A DNA stretch of 64,000 nucleotides, taken from assembly GCA_035471805.1 (NCBI GenBank), contig DATIPS010000055.1, positions 1-64,000 of the forward strand. The letters run 5' to 3'. The position numbers and the translations under genes were made by a program. Each line of letters opens with the position of its first letter. Position 1 is the stretch's first letter. The notes below the pieces were generated by a model. It saw only the letters and a list, made by a program, of their open reading frames with translations. It was not told where the DNA came from and did not search any database. Source of the stretch: Acidimicrobiia bacterium. Lineage in GTDB: Bacteria > Actinomycetota > Acidimicrobiia > Spongiisociales > JAHEDJ01. Positions 44,348 to 52,046 of the stretch are shown here, in pieces.

Positions 44348-45046
44348 ATGAGTGACAAGAGCTATCCCTATACCGGTCACGGCGACTTCATCGACTACGT
44401 CCATGAGCGCCGATCCGAGGCCGACGCGCTCGAGGCCGCAGAGTCCTTCTATGAACTCATGAACCGCCGGCGCTCGGTCCGGACCTTCAGCGGCGACCCG
44501 GTACCCCGGCGGCTCATCGAACTGGCGGTCCGCACGGCGGGCACCGCTCCTTCCGGTGCACACCAGCAGCCGTGGTCCTTCGTTCTAGTTGGTGACCCGG
44601 AGGTCAAGAAGCGGATTCGACTGGCCGCAGAAGAAGAAGAGCGGACGAACTACCTGGACGGCCGGATGCCGGGGGACTGGCAGGATGAGATCGCCCGCCT
44701 GGGCACCTCCTGGCAGAAGCCTTATCTCGAGACCGCTCCTTGGCTCGTGGTCTTGTTCGAGCAGCGCTACGGAGTCGATCCGGACGGCTCTCGGAGGAAG
44801 CACTACTACGTGAAGGAGTCGGTCGGCATCGCGGCAGGTGTCTTCATCGCCGCTCTCCACAACATGGGCCTTGCCACTCTCACCCACACGCCGAGTCCCA
44901 TGGCGTTCCTGTCGAGGTTGCTTCACCGGCCGGCCAATGAGCGGCCGTTTGTGCTGTTCCCCATCGGGTATCCGGCCGAAGGGTCGGTGGTCCCCGACCT
45001 TCAACGCAAGCCACTCGAGGACGTCCTGTTCGAGGTCGGCGATTGA
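44348..45046 (+). CDS. Nitroreductase-family flavoprotein, iodotyrosine-deiodinase-like
   Basis: A 232-residue FMN protein. RRRSVRTFSGDPVP near residue 37-50 binds FMN; TAGTAPSGAHQQPWSF, AEEEERTNY (residues 94-102), SWQKPYL (121-127), HYYVKESVGIAAG and VVPDLQRKPLEDV match iodotyrosine deiodinase (IYD) rather than generic nitroreductases. Glu98, Tyr102 and Lys124 fall where vertebrate IYD uses a Glu, Tyr and Lys lid to grip the amino-acid zwitterion. It should therefore reductively remove halogen from halotyrosines. The RNA methyltransferase gene downstream overlaps it by four bases. Confidence 0.75.
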   Translation: MSDKSYPYTGHGDFIDYVHERRSEADALEAAESFYELMNRRRSVRTFSGDPVPRRLIELAVRTAGTAPSGAHQQPWSFVLVGDPEVKKRIRLAAEEEERTNYLDGRMPGDWQDEIARLGTSWQKPYLETAPWLVVLFEQRYGVDPDGSRRKHYYVKESVGIAAGVFIAALHNMGLATLTHTPSPMAFLSRLLHRPANERPFVLFPIGYPAEGSVVPDLQRKPLEDVLFEVGD

Positions 45047-45846
45047 CCGGGCCGCGTGTGATCGAGGTAGACGATCCCGCCGATGAGCGGCTGGCCGCCT
45101 ACGTTGGCGTCCGTGATCGGATTCGGCGGGCCGAGACGGCCGGCTCGTTCCTGTGTGAGGGGATCCTGCTCGTCGAGCGGCTGCTCGATTCGGATCTGGA
45201 GGTGCGCTCGCTTCTCGTTGCACCCGGCAAGCTGGATCGGCTGCGGCCCCGCCTCGAGGGGCGCGCCATCGATGTTCTGGTTGCTCCCCAGGAAGTGATG
45301 AATGAAACGGTCGGTTTCAACATCCACCGCGGTGTCATTGCCTCGGCGCGTCGCAGGCCGTCTCCGGCTGCGGCGGACCTGTTGGTACGTGTGTCGTCCG
45401 TTGCGGTTCTCGAGGGCATCACCGACCACGAGAATCTGGGAGCGGTGTTTCGCAGCGCGCTGGCATTGGGGATCGGTGGGATCCTGCTCGACACGACGTC
45501 GGGCGACCCGTATTACCGGAGAGCCGTGCGCGTATCCATGGGAGCCGTGTTCTCGATGCCGTTTTCCAGGCTCGGTGCAGCGGACGACCTGATCGATGTC
45601 TTGGATGGGGCCGGTTACGCCTCGATCGCGTTGACGCCCGACCCTGCGGCGATACCGATCGATAAGTGCCGCCCGCCGGAAGGGCGGCGGGTGGCAGTCT
45701 TGCTCGGTGCCGAGGGCGACGGGCTCAGGCCGGCAACCATGGAGGGAGCAACCTACCGCGTGCGAATCCCCATCCGTCGAGGCGTCGACTCATTGAACGT
45801 CGGACATGCGGCGGCGATAGCGTTTCAGCGGTTCGGGTCGGTGTAG
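45043..45846 (+). CDS. TrmH/SpoU-family RNA methyltransferase
   Basis: A 267-residue SPOUT methyltransferase: N-terminal substrate-binding domain (about 1-105), then the knotted SAM-binding domain with EGITDHENLGAVFRSALALGIGGILL near 124-149, SMGAVFSMPF near 166-175 and VLLGAEGDGLRPATM near 214-228. Members 2'-O-methylate tRNA or 23S rRNA; the target is undecided. The TTG start at 45043 has GAGG at 45032-45035 and overlaps the deiodinase-like gene's stop; GTG 45058 is the alternative. Confidence 0.85.
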   Translation: MTGPRVIEVDDPADERLAAYVGVRDRIRRAETAGSFLCEGILLVERLLDSDLEVRSLLVAPGKLDRLRPRLEGRAIDVLVAPQEVMNETVGFNIHRGVIASARRRPSPAAADLLVRVSSVAVLEGITDHENLGAVFRSALALGIGGILLDTTSGDPYYRRAVRVSMGAVFSMPFSRLGAADDLIDVLDGAGYASIALTPDPAAIPIDKCRPPEGRRVAVLLGAEGDGLRPATMEGATYRVRIPIRRGVDSLNVGHAAAIAFQRFGSV

Positions 45847-45851
45847 CCGGC

Positions 45852-46913
45852 TCAGCGGTTCGAAGGGGGCCACACCGGATTCGAGCAGTCCTCGAACGAG
45901 TCGGCGAGATCGTTGGAGTTCCCGCCGCCGAACGTGACGACCGGGGTGACCGATGACCGGTCCTCGGCCACACAGAACCAGGTTCCCGTTTCGCTGAAGG
46001 TGACCAGCAGCACCCTGTCCGGCTCTGCAATGAACCCGACCACCCCGGGAGTGTCGACCCGTGGTCCTTCGACATAAGAGACGCTCGGTTCGCGCAATTC
46101 GAACTGGCCGGTGGTCAGGCCGGCGAACGTTTCGTCACTCGTGTGGAACAGCTGAGCTGCGATGAGAACGTCGTTGAGCCTGGTCTTTGCCCGGTCGTCG
46201 GCGAGGATGTTGCCGGGAATGATCAGGCCTTCGTCGGGCGGCACGATCGCATAGTTGCCGCCCAGTTCGTTGATCCGGACGGCGGCGGTCACCGTGACGA
46301 AGCCGACTCCGTCGTCGGCCGTGGCTTCCAGCTCGAAGGCGAGTACCAGCCCGGTCTCGTCGATCCACACGTCGGTGGTTCCTTCGAAACCGGCCGTTAC
46401 GCCCAGTCCGGCAGCCAGTTCAACCGCGACGAGGGGGGTTGGGAAGACGGGCGGTCCGGAGAAATGTGAGGTTGTCCGGCCGGCGACGGTTTCATCGCCC
46501 ACGTAGTCGAACTCATCTGCTCGAGAAGCCAGAGCCTCGTGAATCGCCCCCAGCCAGAGGACATCGTCCACGGTCTGCTCGAGGGGAACGTAGGGACCCA
46601 TGCCGGTGCGGGACAGGACCGTACCGTCCTCCAGGAAGTAGATCTCGCCGGTTGTGACCTCGCCGAGCGAGGTGATCTCTCCGTTGATCCGGGTGCGCCG
46701 TGGATCGGCGGTGTGAGCCGCGTTGGAGATGGACCCGACGTCGCCGACGGTCTCACCGGCGGCGAACGAGTAGGTGTAGGCCGTCGTACTCGAGAAGGAG
46801 TCCACCGATGCAATCTCGAAGACGTCGGGGTCTGCGGCGACGATCAGCTTCTCCGACTCGCCGCAGGCGGAGAGGAGGAGGGTCAATGCGATTAGAGACA
46901 AGAAGTAGCGCAA
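45852..46913 (-). CDS. Lipoprotein with pilin-like C-terminal region
   Basis: A 353-residue exported lipoprotein; the signal ends LLLSAC with Cys at residue 17. Residues about 30-225 form a beta-rich domain of the kind in mycobacterial LprG/LppX-like lipoproteins (TTAYTYSF, GEITSLGEVTTGEIYFLEDGTVLSRT). From about 240 the sequence changes: TRLNDVLIAAQLFHTSDETFAGLTTGQF followed by FCVAEDRSS and a final Cys (DCSNPVWP) resembles the globular half of actinobacterial type IV pilins, with the final Cys pair. Function unknown. Confidence 0.6.
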   Translation of the reverse strand: MRYFLSLIALTLLLSACGESEKLIVAADPDVFEIASVDSFSSTTAYTYSFAAGETVGDVGSISNAAHTADPRRTRINGEITSLGEVTTGEIYFLEDGTVLSRTGMGPYVPLEQTVDDVLWLGAIHEALASRADEFDYVGDETVAGRTTSHFSGPPVFPTPLVAVELAAGLGVTAGFEGTTDVWIDETGLVLAFELEATADDGVGFVTVTAAVRINELGGNYAIVPPDEGLIIPGNILADDRAKTRLNDVLIAAQLFHTSDETFAGLTTGQFELREPSVSYVEGPRVDTPGVVGFIAEPDRVLLVTFSETGTWFCVAEDRSSVTPVVTFGGGNSNDLADSFEDCSNPVWPPSNR

Positions 46914-46952
46914 GTAATGCTCTGGGATGGGGGGATTTCCGGAGTGTAGGCG

Positions 46953-47336
46953 TCAGCCGGGTTCTTGCGGAAGTTGAAGAAGCTGGACCGTGTTGCCGTC
47001 CGGATCGGACAGCGTCGCTATCCATCCGCCCCACGACTCGAGTTCGGGGGTTCGGATGAGCTCGACGCCCAGGTCGTGCAGTTTCCGGGAGGTCGAGAAG
47101 ATGTCCTGAACTGCCAGGTTGACCATGACGCGAAGGGGATCGATCGCACGACCCCGGACCTCGCTGTGGACCCCGATCGTCAGGCGGAAGCCGGCGTCGG
47201 CGAAGGCGATGTGGTCCGGTCGTCTGGTGATCGGTTCCAGGCCGAGGGTGCCGGCATAGAACTCCGCCAGCGTGTCGAAGCGGCTTGCTTCGGTCCAGAT
47301 GATGACTCCGGCCGGGACGGGCGGCAGGTCAGGCAT
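46953..47336 (-). CDS. VOC-family (glyoxalase-like) protein
   Basis: A 127-residue VOC protein with FDTLAEFYAGTLGLEPITRRPDHIAF near residue 20-45 and the C-terminal LSDPDGNTVQLLQLPQE with the family Glu/Gln. Its ATG lies eight bases inside the 3' end of the YceH gene, so it is translated from the same message. Substrate not assignable. Confidence 0.8.
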   Translation of the reverse strand: MPDLPPVPAGVIIWTEASRFDTLAEFYAGTLGLEPITRRPDHIAFADAGFRLTIGVHSEVRGRAIDPLRVMVNLAVQDIFSTSRKLHDLGVELIRTPELESWGGWIATLSDPDGNTVQLLQLPQEPG

Positions 47337-47982
47337 CGGTGGGGTCCGGGCCGGAGGCGCCGGGCTCATCGAGATCGACGCCGAGCGATTCGGCCAGCAC
47401 CCGTATCTGCCGCTCGAGGGTCGCGATCCGGTCGATTATCGGGTCGGTCTGTTCGGACGGCTCGTGCTGGGGAGATTCGGCGTCTGAAGGGCCGGTGATC
47501 AGTGTGCGGAATCGATTCTCCTTCTGGCCGGGTTCTCTGGGCAGCCGTTCGACCAGGGGTTCGACTCTTCCCATCAGGTCGTCGAGTAGGACTTCGATTG
47601 TCTCGAGGGGCTGCTCGACCGGGAAATACCGCTCGGTGCGCGATCTGAGTTCTCCGGGTGTCTGCGGCCCGCGCAGGAGAAGCACCGCCAGGATCGCAAC
47701 CTGATCAGAGTCGACCTGCAAGGCGTCCTCTGCTTTGTGCAGATACTTGAGCGTCCGGCCGCCGCTGGCCCTCGTCAGGCCGACGATCCCTTTGTCGTCG
47801 AGCGATCGGATCGTTCGCTCGACCGTGAGCTCGTCGTAGTCGACGACCGGGTTGCGGTTCGTCTTCTGGTTGCAGGCGGCCACCAGGGCGTTGACGGTCA
47901 TCGGGTAGTACTCGGGCGTCGTTCGTCCCTTCTCGATGAGACAACCCAGCACCCGGGCTTCTTCGGCAGTGAGCAGCTCCAT
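47329..47982 (-). CDS. YceH-like (DUF480) protein
   Basis: A 217-residue protein of two winged-helix domains (PF04337). LTAEEARVLGCLIEKGRTTPEYYPMTVNALVAACNQKTNRNPV at the N-terminus is the diagnostic block; the second domain starts near VDSDQVAILAVLLLRGPQTPGELRSRTERY. It carries an acidic C-terminal tail. The E. coli homologue lies next to flagellar and virulence-related genes but its biochemical role is unknown. It heads a two-gene unit with the VOC protein. Confidence 0.85.
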   Translation of the reverse strand: MELLTAEEARVLGCLIEKGRTTPEYYPMTVNALVAACNQKTNRNPVVDYDELTVERTIRSLDDKGIVGLTRASGGRTLKYLHKAEDALQVDSDQVAILAVLLLRGPQTPGELRSRTERYFPVEQPLETIEVLLDDLMGRVEPLVERLPREPGQKENRFRTLITGPSDAESPQHEPSEQTDPIIDRIATLERQIRVLAESLGVDLDEPGASGPDPTDA

Positions 47983-48017
47983 GGGTACGAAGAGTAGGCG
48001 TCCGCGAGTCCCCTCGT

Positions 48018-48066
48018 TTTCTCAGCAATACTGTTGCTCCCTGAGATCAATAGCATTGCCGAGAAA
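48018..48066 (-). repeat. 49-bp intergenic palindrome, copy 4
   Basis: Lies between the divergent YceH and luciferase-like genes. Differs from copy 5 at one base (TAGC against CAGC). Oriented on the minus strand, where its arms read GCAATGCTATTG and CAACAGTATTGC. Confidence 0.85.
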
Positions 48067-48094
48067 CGCCCGCCCCACTCCTGGAGGTCAAACA

Positions 48095-48895
48095 GTGTCG
48101 CAGGTCCGCATAGCCGTACAGATTCACCCTCAGCACGGAACCTACGAAGCGATCCGCTCAGCGCTTTCTCAGGCGGAGGAAATGGGCGTCGACGTCGCAT
48201 ACAACTGGGACCACTTCTATCCGCTCTACGGTGAACCGGACGGCGCGCATTTCGAGGCCTGGACCATGCTTGCTGCATGGGCCGAGCAGACGGAGCGCAT
48301 TCAGATCGGACCCCTCGTCACCTGTAACTCCTATCGCAACCCGGAGCTTCTGGCCGACATGGCGCGCACCGTCGACCATGTCTCCGGGGGCCGGCTGATC
48401 TTCGGCATCGGGTCGGGTTGGTTCGAGCGCGACTATGTGGAATACGGCTACGAGTTCGGAACCGCCCCGTCCCGGCTGCGCGATCTCGGTAAGGCGCTTC
48501 CCCGAATCGAGGAGCGGTGGTCGAAGCTCAACCCGGCGCCGACTCGCAAGATACCTGTCTTGATCGGCGGTGGCGGTGAGAAGGTCACGCTTCGGCTGAC
48601 CGCCCGGCATGCCGATGTGTGGCATTTCTTCCCGAAGAATCCGGAAGCCATGGCTCACAAGATGGCGATTCTCGACAAGTGGTGTGAGGTCGAGGGGCGT
48701 GACCCCGAGGCCGTCGAGCGCAGCGCGGGCGTGCACCCACACCTTCTAGTTGAGGATCTCGCCAAGGCCGACGCCTATGCCGATATGGGTGTTCAGGAGA
48801 TAACGCTCGGGGTTGGTGGGCCCGACTTCGACCTGAGTGGGGTTCAGAAGTGGCTCGAATGGCGGGATCGGACGAACGAACGTCTGGCCGGCTAG
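48095..48895 (+). CDS. F420-dependent luciferase-like oxidoreductase
   Basis: A 266-residue LLM-class TIM-barrel flavin/F420 enzyme: GVDVAYNWDHFYPLYG near residue 30-45, TCNSYRNPELLADMARTVDHVSGGRLIFGIGSGWFERDY near 75-113, and IPVLIGGGGEKVTLRLTARHADVWHFF near 148-174. The length and the GIGSGW motif are those of the actinobacterial F420 subgroup. GTG 48095 follows CTGGAGG. It is bracketed by palindrome copies 4 and 5. Confidence 0.85.
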   Translation: MSQVRIAVQIHPQHGTYEAIRSALSQAEEMGVDVAYNWDHFYPLYGEPDGAHFEAWTMLAAWAEQTERIQIGPLVTCNSYRNPELLADMARTVDHVSGGRLIFGIGSGWFERDYVEYGYEFGTAPSRLRDLGKALPRIEERWSKLNPAPTRKIPVLIGGGGEKVTLRLTARHADVWHFFPKNPEAMAHKMAILDKWCEVEGRDPEAVERSAGVHPHLLVEDLAKADAYADMGVQEITLGVGGPDFDLSGVQKWLEWRDRTNERLAG

Positions 48896-48905
48896 GAACG
48901 TTCGT

Positions 48906-48954
48906 TTTCTCAGCAATACTGTTGCTCCCTGAGATCAACAGCATTGCCGAGAAA
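48906..48954 (-). repeat. 49-bp intergenic palindrome, copy 5
   Basis: Same orientation as copy 4 and 48 of 49 bases identical to it. It lies ten bases after the luciferase-like gene, between it and deoD on the same strand. Confidence 0.85.
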
Positions 48955-49009
48955 CCACGGGACCGGCTGACGGCGGGTAAGTTACCGACCTAAGCGACCA
49001 GGAGGAAGG

Positions 49010-49735
49010 GTGCCAACCCCACATATCGCGGCCCAACCGGGCGACTTCGCCGAGGCGATTCTGCTCCCCGGCGACCCGCTGAGAGCCGAGTACATCGCGG
49101 AAACGTTTCTGTCGGACGCCAAGAAGGTGAACGCAGTCCGAAACATGCTCGGGTTCACCGGCACCTACAAAGACATGCCCGTATCCGTCATGGGAACCGG
49201 TATGGGCATTCCGTCCTCCTCTATCTACGTCTCCGAACTCATCGACCAGTACGGTGTTCGACGCCTCGTCCGCGTCGGATCCTGCGGTGGCATCAGCTCG
49301 GACGTCAATGTGCGGGACGTCATCGTCGCCACGGGAGCTTCGACCGATTCTGTCGTCAATCGGGCCCGCTACGGTGGCTGGGACTATTCCGCCATCGCCG
49401 ACTTCAATCTCGCGCGCACCGCGGTTCTGGCTGCCGAGCAGGCAGGTGTCGCCGTCCTGGTTGGCAATATCCACTCAGCCGACCTCTTCTACAACCCCAA
49501 CCCCGCCGCGTTCGACATCATGGATCGGATGGGTGTGCTTGCCGTCGAGATGGAAGCTGCCGGCATCTACGCTGCGGCCGCCGAACGGCGAGCCAGGGCC
49601 CTCACCATCCTGACCGTGTCCGACCATGTCCGGACCGGGGAATCCACCAGCTCCGATGAACGCGAGCGGGGGTTCGACGCGATGGCGAAGATAGCGTTGG
49701 AAGGCCTCCTCCTCGACAGCCGGGAAGCCTCCTGA
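49010..49735 (+). CDS. deoD: Purine-nucleoside phosphorylase, DeoD type
   Basis: A 241-residue hexameric purine-nucleoside phosphorylase. [14 protein letters not shown] near residue 20-33 binds phosphate and ribose, [18 protein letters not shown] near 62-79 is the core, and [17 protein letters not shown] near 174-190 holds the Glu and Met that contact ribose; VSDHVRTGE near 200-208 is the base-binding Asp/His loop. It cleaves purine (deoxy)nucleosides with phosphate for salvage. Start GTG follows GGAGGAA. MobA follows in the same direction. Confidence 0.92.
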   Translation: MPTPHIAAQPGDFAEAILLPGDPLRAEYIAETFLSDAKKVNAVRNMLGFTGTYKDMPVSVMGTGMGIPSSSIYVSELIDQYGVRRLVRVGSCGGISSDVNVRDVIVATGASTDSVVNRARYGGWDYSAIADFNLARTAVLAAEQAGVAVLVGNIHSADLFYNPNPAAFDIMDRMGVLAVEMEAAGIYAAAAERRARALTILTVSDHVRTGESTSSDERERGFDAMAKIALEGLLLDSREAS

Positions 49736-49769
49736 TCGCGAACCACTACCTGCATCCGGTGGGCTGATC

Positions 49770-50366
49770 ATGAGTTCCGACGGCCTCCCGGCGACCAATG
49801 AGTCCGTTGGTCCTCTGGGCGTGATCCTGGCTGGCGGCGCGTCGACCCGGATGGGTTCCGACAAAGCCCTGGTCGAGGTGGATGGGGAGCCGATGATCGA
49901 ACGGGTCGCCCGTACCCTCAACCTCGTCTGCGAGGACCTCCTGGTGGTCGGACGTCACGGCGTCCTCGCCGGTGTGCCGTGTGTTCCCGACGATCACCCC
50001 GGTCGACTGGGGCCCGCGGCCGGGGTGGCGACCGCCTTGCGGGCGGCCGCCGGGCGTTCGGTGCTCGTCGTCGCCGTTGACCAACCGTTCGTCCGGGTCG
50101 AAACGCTTCGATTCCTGGCTGCAATGGAGCAGACGACCGTCCCGCGAGATGAAGTCCTGCAGATCACCTGTGCGCTCTTCACGTCTGAGGTCTTCGGCGT
50201 GATTACGGCTGCGGTCGACGACCGAGTGCCGCTGTGGAAGGTAGTCCGCGACAAAGCCCGGATAGTCGACGAGTCCGAGTGGCGATCCTGGGGCGAAGAC
50301 GGTCGCTCTTGGTTCAGCGTCGACACGCCGGCGAGTCTCGTCGAAGGCTTGAAGCTGTTCGGATAG
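49770..50366 (+). CDS. mobA: Molybdenum cofactor guanylyltransferase
   Basis: A 198-residue nucleotidyltransferase. GVILAGGASTRMGSDKALVEVDG near residue 11-33 is the GTP-binding P-loop-like motif, PCVPDDHPGRLGPAAGVATALRAA near 70-93 follows, and VVAVDQPFV near 100-108 has the metal-binding Asp. MobA adds GMP to molybdopterin to make the guanine dinucleotide cofactor. Length fits. No other molybdenum cofactor genes are adjacent; a molybdoenzyme with this cofactor should exist elsewhere. Confidence 0.85.
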   Translation: MSSDGLPATNESVGPLGVILAGGASTRMGSDKALVEVDGEPMIERVARTLNLVCEDLLVVGRHGVLAGVPCVPDDHPGRLGPAAGVATALRAAAGRSVLVVAVDQPFVRVETLRFLAAMEQTTVPRDEVLQITCALFTSEVFGVITAAVDDRVPLWKVVRDKARIVDESEWRSWGEDGRSWFSVDTPASLVEGLKLFG

Positions 50367-50490
50367 CACAGAGATGTCCCGGAGGCATCGCCGCCGTCCG
50401 GACCGCCCCGGTCACAGGCTCCCGACCGAGGCCCGGCCCGGGCGGTGAAACGTGCGGATGATTCCGCGATTATTCCCTTTCGTCTCCCAC

Positions 50491-50518
50491 GACAAATCGA
50501 TGCTGCATGCTGTAGAAT
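50491..50518 (+). promoter_or_regulatory. Likely promoter of the excisionase-like gene
   Basis: A -10 TAGAAT at 50513-50518 is preceded, with a 16-base spacer, by GACAAA at 50491-50496, a weak -35. Transcription would start near 50525, giving a short leader with GAAGGAG before the GTG. Confidence 0.5.
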
Positions 50519-50545
50519 AGCGTTGACTACCCGAAGGAGTTGTCA

Positions 50546-50770
50546 GTGGCTGAGGACTATCCGCCGATTCTGGACGCTGCGCAAGTGGCTGAATTGCTCG
50601 GAATGAACGTGCAAATGGTGCGGATGTATGCCCGCGAAGGCCGCATTCCTGCCTACCGCCTTCCGGGTGGTCGGGCATTCAAGTTCTTCCGTGATGAGGT
50701 CTTCGAGTTCCTCAAAGCACATCCGGCGACCGATGTTCGGGAGGAGGACGAAGTCAGCGTTGAAGAGTGA
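50546..50770 (+). CDS. Excisionase/BldC-type DNA-binding protein
   Basis: A 74-residue protein that is a single MerR-like winged helix: LDAAQVAELLGMNVQMVRMYAREGRIPAYRLPGGRAFKFFRDEVFEFLK near residue 9-57, then an acidic tail. The form is that of HTH_17 (excisionase family) proteins and of BldC, which bind direct repeats. GTG 50546 follows GAAGGAG at 50533-50539. Its last 17 bases overlap, tail to tail, the end of the next gene on the other strand. Confidence 0.8.
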   Translation: MAEDYPPILDAAQVAELLGMNVQMVRMYAREGRIPAYRLPGGRAFKFFRDEVFEFLKAHPATDVREEDEVSVEE

Positions 50771-51290
50771 AGGCGATTGCAGAGAGGGGGATGAACCACT
50801 GCGTCCGGTCTCGATCCTCCAGAACGAGATGGTCGGTACCGACGACCTTGATCCTTCCAGGAAGCTGTTCCGGTGTGGCTGATGAAACGATCTCGACAAA
50901 CTCCCCGGAAATTTCCAGTTCGAGCATTCGAGATCGATACGATTGAGAGGCGTTGGCACGACCCCGCCCGCCTTCTTGAGCACGGCGCAGTACTCGTAGA
51001 GCGACTGGACCGGCGAGGTTGATACTGACGAGAGAGTGGGGAGTTTCGAGAATGGCCAGATCGCCTGCGGCGTGTGTGATCACTCCACTGAAAGACGAAC
51101 CGGCTCCGTTTACGCCGACTTCATCGCCCCGGTTCATGAGTTCGAGGGCAATATCGGTGAGAGTCCTTCGGCGCAAGGTCATCTTGGCAGCGTCTTCTTC
51201 GACCGCTTCTGCCTCCAGCCGGAACTCGCCTCCAACTTGTCGGCGCAGCTCGGAACCGAGCTCGTCGAAATCGGGGTCGGACCAATCCAT
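50754..51290 (-). CDS. Conserved hypothetical protein
   Basis: A 178-residue soluble protein. An N-terminal helical part (DELGSELRRQVGGEFRLEAEAVEEDA) is followed by two small beta-rich stretches: GDEVGVNGAGSSFSGVITHAAGDLAILETPHSLVSINL near 54-92, and a C-terminal one (LEISGEFVEIV...GRIKVVGTDHLVLEDRD). No known motif is recognised; the beta parts look like a small SH3- or Sm-like barrel. It is divergent from the Tad operon. Confidence 0.55.
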   Translation of the reverse strand: MDWSDPDFDELGSELRRQVGGEFRLEAEAVEEDAAKMTLRRRTLTDIALELMNRGDEVGVNGAGSSFSGVITHAAGDLAILETPHSLVSINLAGPVALRVLRRAQEGGRGRANASQSYRSRMLELEISGEFVEIVSSATPEQLPGRIKVVGTDHLVLEDRDRTQWFIPLSAIAFTLQR

Positions 51291-51335
51291 CTCTATCCAC
51301 CGTTGCTGTTGGTATTCCGATGTGAGGGTACCGAG

Positions 51336-52046
51336 ATGAAGGCCGAAGGGTCGACTCGCCGGACCTCACTCCTTGGCCGTCTCTCCGCGGGACATTTCAT
51401 CATGTTGCTCGCGGGTCTGCTGGCAGTATTGGCGAACTTCGCGGTGCTGCGTGCACGCGATGAGAGTTTCCTCGTTGCGGTCGCCGATAGGGATCTCGGT
51501 CGTGGGACGGTTGCGACGGCCGACGCGTTTCGCGTGGTTGAAGTGCAGGTCGATTCTGATCTGTTGGTCACCCTCGTCGAGGCTGAGAACCTGGCCGAGC
51601 TGGGGGGCCGGATCGCCGCGCGCTCCATTGCGGACGGTGAGCTGATCCTCGCCTCAGACTTCGTAGCGGCGGCTGCACCGTCGGAGAGGCGGGCGATGAG
51701 TATTCCGGTTGCGAGGGTGCATGCCGCCGGGGGAATGATCACGGATGCCGACGTTGTCGACGTTGTCGCGGTCGTGGACGGCATTGCTGAGTACATTGTG
51801 GTGGCTGCTCCTGTGCTTGATGTTGCCGCGCCTTCAACAACCGGCATAGGGTCGAGCGGTGAGTTCTACGTCACGGTCGCCGTCGACGCCACGACCGCCC
51901 TTCGCATCGCCGGCGCAATGGACCGAGGTTCGATCGAGATCGTTCGGTCGACAGGAGCGAGCAGGCCGATCGAAATGATCTTCCCGCCACCGTCGAACGA
52001 CCTGGGCGATGAGACTTCAACCAGCGAGCCCGATGCTGGAACCTGA
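51336..52046 (+). CDS. SAF-domain protein, CpaB/RcpC-like
   Basis: A 236-residue protein with one N-terminal membrane helix (FIMLLAGLLAVLANFAVLRA near 23-42) and a SAF domain: VAVADRDLGRGTVATADAFRVVEVQ near 48-72 and ARSIADGELILASDFV near 100-115. In Tad pilus systems this is the CpaB/RcpC protein that acts with the pilus channel. The start follows GAGGG. It is the first gene of the Tad operon and its end overlaps the next gene by 14 bases. Confidence 0.75.
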   Translation: MKAEGSTRRTSLLGRLSAGHFIMLLAGLLAVLANFAVLRARDESFLVAVADRDLGRGTVATADAFRVVEVQVDSDLLVTLVEAENLAELGGRIAARSIADGELILASDFVAAAAPSERRAMSIPVARVHAAGGMITDADVVDVVAVVDGIAEYIVVAAPVLDVAAPSTTGIGSSGEFYVTVAVDATTALRIAGAMDRGSIEIVRSTGASRPIEMIFPPPSNDLGDETSTSEPDAGT

